From an uncultured Ruminococcus sp. (GTDB lineage Bacteria > Bacillota > Clostridia > Oscillospirales > Acutalibacteraceae): 48,543 nt of DNA. Each line of letters opens with the position of its first letter. Within the stretch, counting starts at the first letter, position 1. The notes under the pieces were generated by a model. That model was not told the origin of the DNA, did no database searches, and saw nothing but the letters and a program-made list of their open reading frames with translations. The DNA is taken from positions 1-48,543 of the forward strand of contig CADCOE010000058.1 in NCBI GenBank assembly GCA_902802985.1, written 5' to 3'. The translations under genes and the position numbers were made by a program. Shown here piece by piece: positions 44,474 to 48,543 of the stretch.

Positions 44474-46552
44474 TTAATAGATGGTCGCAGTAACGAAATC
44501 ATTCATATGACCTGCAACAACGGTATCATAGTCAGAAAGAGTATTGTCCCATCCTGACGCTCTGTCAAGGCTGAAACCGACTGCGGATACTGTTGTCGAA
44601 GACTCTGAAGATACTTCGGATACAGTCGAAGAAGCCGAAGCTGTGGTATCGGATGTTTGTGCGGTTCCCTCTCCGTCTTTGTTGCCCGAGAGCATAACAA
44701 CAGCAATAACGATCAGTGCAATCACAAGAACAACCACAATAATGATCGGAAGTATCATTGTATTGGACTTGTTCGGTGCCTTCACCACATTAACACTGGC
44801 AGCTCTAAGTTGTTTTCCGTCAAACTTCATTGGCTGTACTTCTACACTTTCTGCCTTCTTGACAACATCGACAGTATTTTCCTGACGACTAACGGTAGAC
44901 TGATCTGCCTTGATCTGGCGATGGAGATTTTTTACATAGGAATCTGTATCGAAATTCGGATCGGACACAGACTGCTGCGGCGGAAGATTTTCTAATCTTT
45001 CCCCTGTAGGTCCTAAATCCTGACGTTCTTGTACGATCGGATTAAGTTCAATTTTACCATTTGGCTGCTGTGATCTGCCGCCGTTACGAGATGCGGGAGA
45101 TCTACGCTGCGGTGCAGATTGTCTGGGCTGCTGCGGTGCTTCTGCAAAATTCTGCGGGTCGGATGACCACTGTTTTTTGGGTCTTGGCTGCTGAACAGGA
45201 CGCTGCGGTGCAGGTTGTCTGGGCTGCTGCGGTGCTTCTGCAAAATCCTGTGGATCGGATGACCATTGTTTTTTGGGTCTTGGCTGCTGAACAGGACGCT
45301 GTGGTGCAGGTTGTCTGGGCTGCTGCGGTGCTTCTGCAAAATCCTGCGGATTGGACGACCACTGTTTTTTGGATCTCGGTTGCTGAGCAGGACGCTGTGG
45401 TGCAGGTTGTCTGGGCTGCTGCGGTGCTTCTGCAAAATCTTGCGGATTGGATGACCACTGTTTTTTGGGTCTCGGCTGCTGAGCGGACTGTTCTATCGGT
45501 TCTGTCGGCACAGCCACAGGCTGTGCAACCGGTACTTGTGGTGCTGTTGGTACAGGAGCAGGCTGTGCAACCGGTACTTGTGGTGCTGTTGGTACAGGAG
45601 CAGGCTGTGCAACCGGTACTTGCGGTGCTGTTGGTACAGGAGCAGGCTGTGCAACCGGTACTTGCGGTGCTGTTGATACAGGAGCAGACTGTGCAACCGG
45701 TACTTGTGGTGCTGTTGGTACAGGAGCAGGCTGTGCAGCCGGCACTTGCGGTGCTGTTGGTACAGGTGGCTGCGGTGTATATTGTGTTGAAGTCACGGAG
45801 CGGCTCTGTAAAGTTTCTAATTCCACCTGAGATTGAACGCTTTTTGGTGGAGCTACTTCCGGAGAATTAATATTTGGAAGAGCGTCCTCAATTTCTTCTT
45901 TTTGGATAGGACTAAGAGGTACTGCCTGAGCATGTTGAATTTCGTCTAAAGTTACTTCACGCTCAAGCTGCATTGGGGGCAGTTGGTTCTTTACTTCCTC
46001 TTTTTCAAGCAGAGACAACGGCACTGCAGGCGTATTGGCTATTTTCGCAAGTGGTACAGGCTGTTCCAACTGCATCGGCGGAAGGATACTTGGGTCGTTT
46101 GTTTCGGGAATTTCAGGTAAATTTTCTTTATCGCTGATTTGTTGATTAATATTGACACCTGATGTTGCTTGCGCAACGGTTGCTTTTTGCTGAAATTTTG
46201 CAAAAATATTAGAGGATTGAGTAGCTGCTGTTCGTGCCTGTGCAGCTTTTGCCGCTGCTGCTCGAGCGGCTTCTTCCGCTGCTTTGGCTTTGGCCGCTTC
46301 TTCCGCTGCTCTAGCTGCTGCTGCTGCTCTGGCCGCTTCCTCTGCCGCCCTAGCTTCTTCGGCTGCTTTGGCCGCTTCCTCTGCCGCTTTAGCCTCTTCG
46401 GCTGCTTTGGCCGCCTCTTCTGCTTCAAGAGCTTCCTGCTCCATCTGTTCTTTTGTTTTGCCCTCTTTCATACTATATCCACAAAAGGGGCAGTCCTCAC
46501 CGTTATTCACAATCTGATTAAAACAGTTAGGACAGTTTATTAACAATGCCAT
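44474..46552 (-). CDS. Zinc-ribbon, repeat-rich single-pass membrane protein
   Basis: A 692-residue protein of unknown function. A zinc ribbon (C7, C10, C21, C24) opens it. Residues ~30-110 are an Ala/Glu/Lys helix. Two copies of a PPMQLE motif follow, then six PVPTAPQVPVAQPA-type 14-mers and four ~32-residue units around KKQWSSDPQDFAEAPQQPRQ. One membrane helix (ILPIIIVVVLVIALIVIAVVML, ~598-620) leads to a 69-residue Ser/Thr-rich outer tail. The layout (cytosolic zinc ribbon, disordered linker, one helix) resembles zinc-ribbon sensors or scaffolds of Firmicutes. ATG at 46552 has GAGGAG at nine bases. Confidence 0.88.
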   Translation of the reverse strand: MALLINCPNCFNQIVNNGEDCPFCGYSMKEGKTKEQMEQEALEAEEAAKAAEEAKAAEEAAKAAEEARAAEEAARAAAAARAAEEAAKAKAAEEAARAAAAKAAQARTAATQSSNIFAKFQQKATVAQATSGVNINQQISDKENLPEIPETNDPSILPPMQLEQPVPLAKIANTPAVPLSLLEKEEVKNQLPPMQLEREVTLDEIQHAQAVPLSPIQKEEIEDALPNINSPEVAPPKSVQSQVELETLQSRSVTSTQYTPQPPVPTAPQVPAAQPAPVPTAPQVPVAQSAPVSTAPQVPVAQPAPVPTAPQVPVAQPAPVPTAPQVPVAQPAPVPTAPQVPVAQPVAVPTEPIEQSAQQPRPKKQWSSNPQDFAEAPQQPRQPAPQRPAQQPRSKKQWSSNPQDFAEAPQQPRQPAPQRPVQQPRPKKQWSSDPQDFAEAPQQPRQPAPQRPVQQPRPKKQWSSDPQNFAEAPQQPRQSAPQRRSPASRNGGRSQQPNGKIELNPIVQERQDLGPTGERLENLPPQQSVSDPNFDTDSYVKNLHRQIKADQSTVSRQENTVDVVKKAESVEVQPMKFDGKQLRAASVNVVKAPNKSNTMILPIIIVVVLVIALIVIAVVMLSGNKDGEGTAQTSDTTASASSTVSEVSSESSTTVSAVGFSLDRASGWDNTLSDYDTVVAGHMNDFVTATIY
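45107..45489 (-). repeat. Four tandem ~96-bp coding repeats
   Basis: Nearly identical in-frame units encode QQPRPKKQWSSxPQxFAEA followed by PQQPRQPAPQRP. Differences between copies are few (N/D, S/P, A/V), so expansion looks recent. Confidence 0.9.
45515..45770 (-). repeat. Six tandem 42-bp coding repeats
   Basis: In-frame units encode the 14-mer PVPTAPQVPVAQPA with few changes; a degenerate unit (AVPTEPIEQSAQ) joins the 96-bp array. Confidence 0.9.
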
Positions 46553-46623
46553 AAGCAAAATCTCCTCTATGTCAGTTTTTTTGCATTATAAAATGCACTG
46601 AAAGGCACTCATATACGAATAAT

Positions 46624-46652
46624 ATTATAGTATATATTACATTTACAGTCAA
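46624..46652 (-). promoter_or_regulatory. Sigma-A promoter for the zinc-ribbon gene
   Basis: Minus strand TTGACT (46647-46652), 17-base spacer, TATAAT (46624-46629). Confidence 0.8.
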
Positions 46653-46862
46653 TCATTTTAAAAAAATTTAGTCATTTTTTATCGCATTAAATAAAAAGTA
46701 ACCTTGTTTTACGTTCATTCTGCTATCTGCTCACTGACAAAATCAACAATATTTTTCTGCCTGTTACGCTATTCAAATGGATGCCGCTTTATCTAAATTT
46801 TCGCAAAAGACCTGAGTCTATAATAGTCAGTATCGTTTTCTGTGAATTTGCTATTCATTCCA

Positions 46863-46891
46863 TTGACAGTAATCTTTTTTTTTGATACCAT
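46863..46891 (+). promoter_or_regulatory. Probable promoter for the C39-like lipoprotein gene
   Basis: TTGACA (46863-46868), 17-base T-rich spacer, TACCAT (46886-46891), about 90 bases before the ATG. Confidence 0.65.
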
Positions 46892-46981
46892 TAGATAAGT
46901 AAACAAGATGTCGTATTGCAAGCTTTATTATGGTTATACGGTATCCTTTTTTTAAATACATCAGCAAAGAATGTGAACCAA

Positions 46982-48325
46982 ATGAGAGATAAATCATTAA
47001 TTTGTATTGTCGCTGTGATGTTGACCTGTTTGATTACCGGCTGCCACCAAACCTCTCTTCCCCCTTCCGTTACCACAAACACCTCGTCTGTTGCTTCGTA
47101 TGAAAGCAATCAAAAAACTTCCGATAAAAAAAATTATCCCCCTCTCACCGACAATGGTATCAAAATCAGCACTACTAATGCCAATCCGGCCCAAGAAGTC
47201 AAAATCAAGGCTTATGTAAAAGGCGGCAAAGGACCTTATCAATATACGTTTACTCACAAAGAAAACAATGAAAATTGGTCGGAACCAAAAGTACAGGATT
47301 CTCCCGACTTCAGTATAAAAGTTCCGTCACATTACTGTTCCTATATGATAAAAATGGATGTTCACGACTCTCTGGGAAACGTACTGACAAAAATTTTTAA
47401 CATTAACGTTAGCGATACTGCTCACAATGACTTGAAAAACAAAAATATTCAGCTGAGCAGCGAAACGGTCTGTCCCGGTACCAACCATCTGTTCGTTTCT
47501 GCTGAATTTGAAGGTGGTACTGCCCCTTATACCTACCGCTATTCCTATTTTGACGCCAACGGTCAAGAAACAGTTATAGTCAAAGATTCTGACTCTGACA
47601 GTTCCTATCTTAAACTGAATACAGTTCCCGGAGCTTATACTATATGTGTTACCGCTACCGACAGTCTGGGCAATACCTCTCAGGCTGTCAAAAAGTTGAA
47701 TGTCACAAATTGCCTGCCTGTTAAAAATATCTGTCAGTATTCTGACTTTCCTCTTCCCACCGGATGTGAGGTAACTTCTCTGGCGATTTGCTTGAGATAT
47801 TACCACTTTGATGTTACTAAAAATCAGCTGGCAGACCAATATTTGCCAAAAGGTTTTTTTGAATTCAAAGACAATATCAAATACGGTCCTGATCTGGAAT
47901 ATGAATTTGCAGGTGATCCCAATTTCGAAGAATCCTACGGCTGCTACAGTCACTGTATTGCGTCTGCCGCCAATAACTATTTTGAAGATATTGGCTCTCC
48001 CTATAGGGCTAAGGCTTGTAATGGTAAAGATTTTGATGAACTGCTGGATTATCTCCGTCAAGGCAAACCCGTTATCGTGTGGACCACTATGCATTTGGCA
48101 GACAGTTACATCAGCGATACATGGCTAACCAATGACGGCAAGGAAATCGAATGGCTCGCCAATGAGCATTGTGCCGTTCTTGTCGGTTATGATGAAAACA
48201 ACAATACTGTATATGTTGCCGATCCCCTTACCGATTCCGAAATACCCGAAGAATACGATAAAACACTTTTTGAAACGCGCTATAATGAAGTAAAAAAACA
48301 CGCTGCCGTCATTTATCCCCAATAA
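46982..48325 (+). CDS. Lipoprotein with two Ig-like repeats and a C39-like peptidase domain
   Basis: A 447-residue exported lipoprotein. The signal ends in lipobox LITGC (C21). Two beta-sandwich repeats (~58-144 and ~150-243) share the pattern GGKGPYQYTF / GGTAPYTYRY ... YMIKMDVHDSLGN / YTICVTATDSLGN, as in clostridial triple-tyrosine-type surface modules. Residues ~245-447 are a peptidase C39_2-like domain with candidate triad C262 (PTGCEVTSL), His in NEHCAVLVGYD and Asp in YVADPLT. A cell-surface protease or related thiol hydrolase is likely; the substrate is unknown. ATG at 46982 gives the lipoprotein signal; the longer frame from 46916 would not. The binding site is weak. Confidence 0.88.
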   Translation: MRDKSLICIVAVMLTCLITGCHQTSLPPSVTTNTSSVASYESNQKTSDKKNYPPLTDNGIKISTTNANPAQEVKIKAYVKGGKGPYQYTFTHKENNENWSEPKVQDSPDFSIKVPSHYCSYMIKMDVHDSLGNVLTKIFNINVSDTAHNDLKNKNIQLSSETVCPGTNHLFVSAEFEGGTAPYTYRYSYFDANGQETVIVKDSDSDSSYLKLNTVPGAYTICVTATDSLGNTSQAVKKLNVTNCLPVKNICQYSDFPLPTGCEVTSLAICLRYYHFDVTKNQLADQYLPKGFFEFKDNIKYGPDLEYEFAGDPNFEESYGCYSHCIASAANNYFEDIGSPYRAKACNGKDFDELLDYLRQGKPVIVWTTMHLADSYISDTWLTNDGKEIEWLANEHCAVLVGYDENNNTVYVADPLTDSEIPEEYDKTLFETRYNEVKKHAAVIYPQ

Positions 48326-48332
48326 CCTTCTC

Positions 48333-48370
48333 GCCGTGTCCTGACTGAACAGGTCGCGGCTCTGTTTTTT
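48333..48370 (+). terminator. Intrinsic terminator after the lipoprotein gene
   Basis: A stem of about ten pairs (GCCGTGTCCTG with CAGGTCGCGGC, one mismatch, one G-U), loop ACTGAA, then TCTGTTTTTT, eight bases after the stop. Confidence 0.8.
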
Positions 48371-48400
48371 GGAATTGTTTTATTTTTTTATAAAAAGCTC

Positions 48401-48429
48401 TTGACAAACAAGAACTTATATTTTATAAT
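48401..48429 (+). promoter_or_regulatory. Sigma-A promoter for tRNA-Leu
   Basis: Perfect TTGACA (48401-48406), 17-base spacer, perfect TATAAT (48424-48429), 29 bases before the tRNA. Confidence 0.9.
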
Positions 48430-48458
48430 AATTAACGTTGTTTGCAAAGATAATATTT

Positions 48459-48543
48459 GCGAGTGTGCTGGAATTGGCAGACAGGCACGTTTGAGGGGCG
48501 TGTGTTTTACGACGTACGGGTTCAAGTCCCGTCACTCGCACCA
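48459..48543 (+). tRNA. tRNA-Leu(GAG)
   Basis: An 85-base tRNA with a long variable arm. Acceptor stem GCGAGTG/CACTCGC, anticodon stem CACGT/GCGTG with loop TTGAGGG, so the anticodon is GAG (CUC/CUU). T-arm CGGG/CCCG with TTCAAGT. The 3' CCA is encoded and is the last three bases of the window. The discriminator is A. Confidence 0.96.

Larger units (their letters stand above)
46553..46981. other. Divergent intergenic region, 430 bases
   Basis: Holds the promoter of the zinc-ribbon gene (46624-46652), a TGCATT/AATGCA hairpin in its 5' UTR (46582-46597), and the promoter of the lipoprotein gene (46863-46891). The middle (46653-46862) has no credible ORF or recognised element. Confidence 0.6.

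Noticed and set aside
45107..45770. Regularly spaced repeats, possible CRISPR array
   Set aside because: Repeats are tandem without spacers, multiples of three and in frame within a protein gene; no cas genes are near.
45061..45870. 269-codon plus-strand open frame rich in Val, Leu, Gln
   Set aside because: Shadow of the tandem repeats in the zinc-ribbon gene; in-frame repeats keep several frames open at once.

Overview
The window reads as chromosome of a low-GC, Gram-positive, anaerobic Clostridia member, most like the Ruminococcaceae/Oscillospiraceae. Pointers are the SCIFF peptide with its radical SAM maturase beside tgt-yajC, a cohesin-like surface protein, dipicolinate synthase genes (spore core), AGGAGG-type ribosome binding sites, sigma-A promoters, many intrinsic terminators, an L20 leader and a tetrahydrofolate riboswitch. 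No phage, insertion sequence, CRISPR array or integrase was seen. Most of it is housekeeping sequence; the less ordinary genes are single insertions into conserved gene strings.

Layout. 1-16.4 kb, all minus strand and transcribed right to left: trmFO, plsX, rnc, an Elp3-like radical SAM gene, smc, ftsY, rdgB, yhbY, nadD, an unknown 381-residue protein, yqeK, rsfS, leuS, rpsU and a partial yqeG. 16.5-23.1 kb (minus): the L20-controlled infC-rpmI-rplT operon, then aroK, a SpoU methyltransferase, dprA and topA. 23.2-27.2 kb (minus): tgt, yajC, a small membrane protein, the SCIFF peptide and its maturase. 27.2-30.7 kb (minus): a DUF2185-like protein, a membrane-anchored cohesin-like protein and murA with an operator-like palindrome upstream. 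31-37.1 kb (minus): DUF951, prfA, an unknown membrane protein, tsaC, coaE, a lytic transglycosylase and an M18 aminopeptidase. 37.2-41.4 kb: tRNA-Arg(CCG), a YlmH-like gene, a P-loop/CYTH fusion (minus) and dpaAB behind a sigma-K-like promoter. 41.4-44.3 kb (minus): a folate operon (HD protein, folP, folBK fusion, folA) behind a THF riboswitch and terminator. 44.4-48.5 kb: a zinc-ribbon, repeat-rich membrane protein (minus), a divergent C39-like lipoprotein and a complete tRNA-Leu(GAG) at the right edge.

How it fits together. The 1-23 kb part supplies translation, ribosome maturation, protein targeting, chromosome organisation and tRNA modification. Control signals visible in the DNA are the infC attenuator with a non-canonical ATT start, the THF riboswitch, a sporulation-type promoter for dpaAB, and a palindrome over an extended -10 promoter upstream of murA. 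Many starts are not ATG: leuS, the radical SAM gene, murA, coaE and the HD gene use TTG; smc and dpaA use GTG. Starts were chosen from ribosome binding site spacing and family N-termini. The least explained genes are the 381-residue protein between nadD and yqeK, the prfA-linked membrane protein, the DUF2185-like protein and the zinc-ribbon repeat protein.
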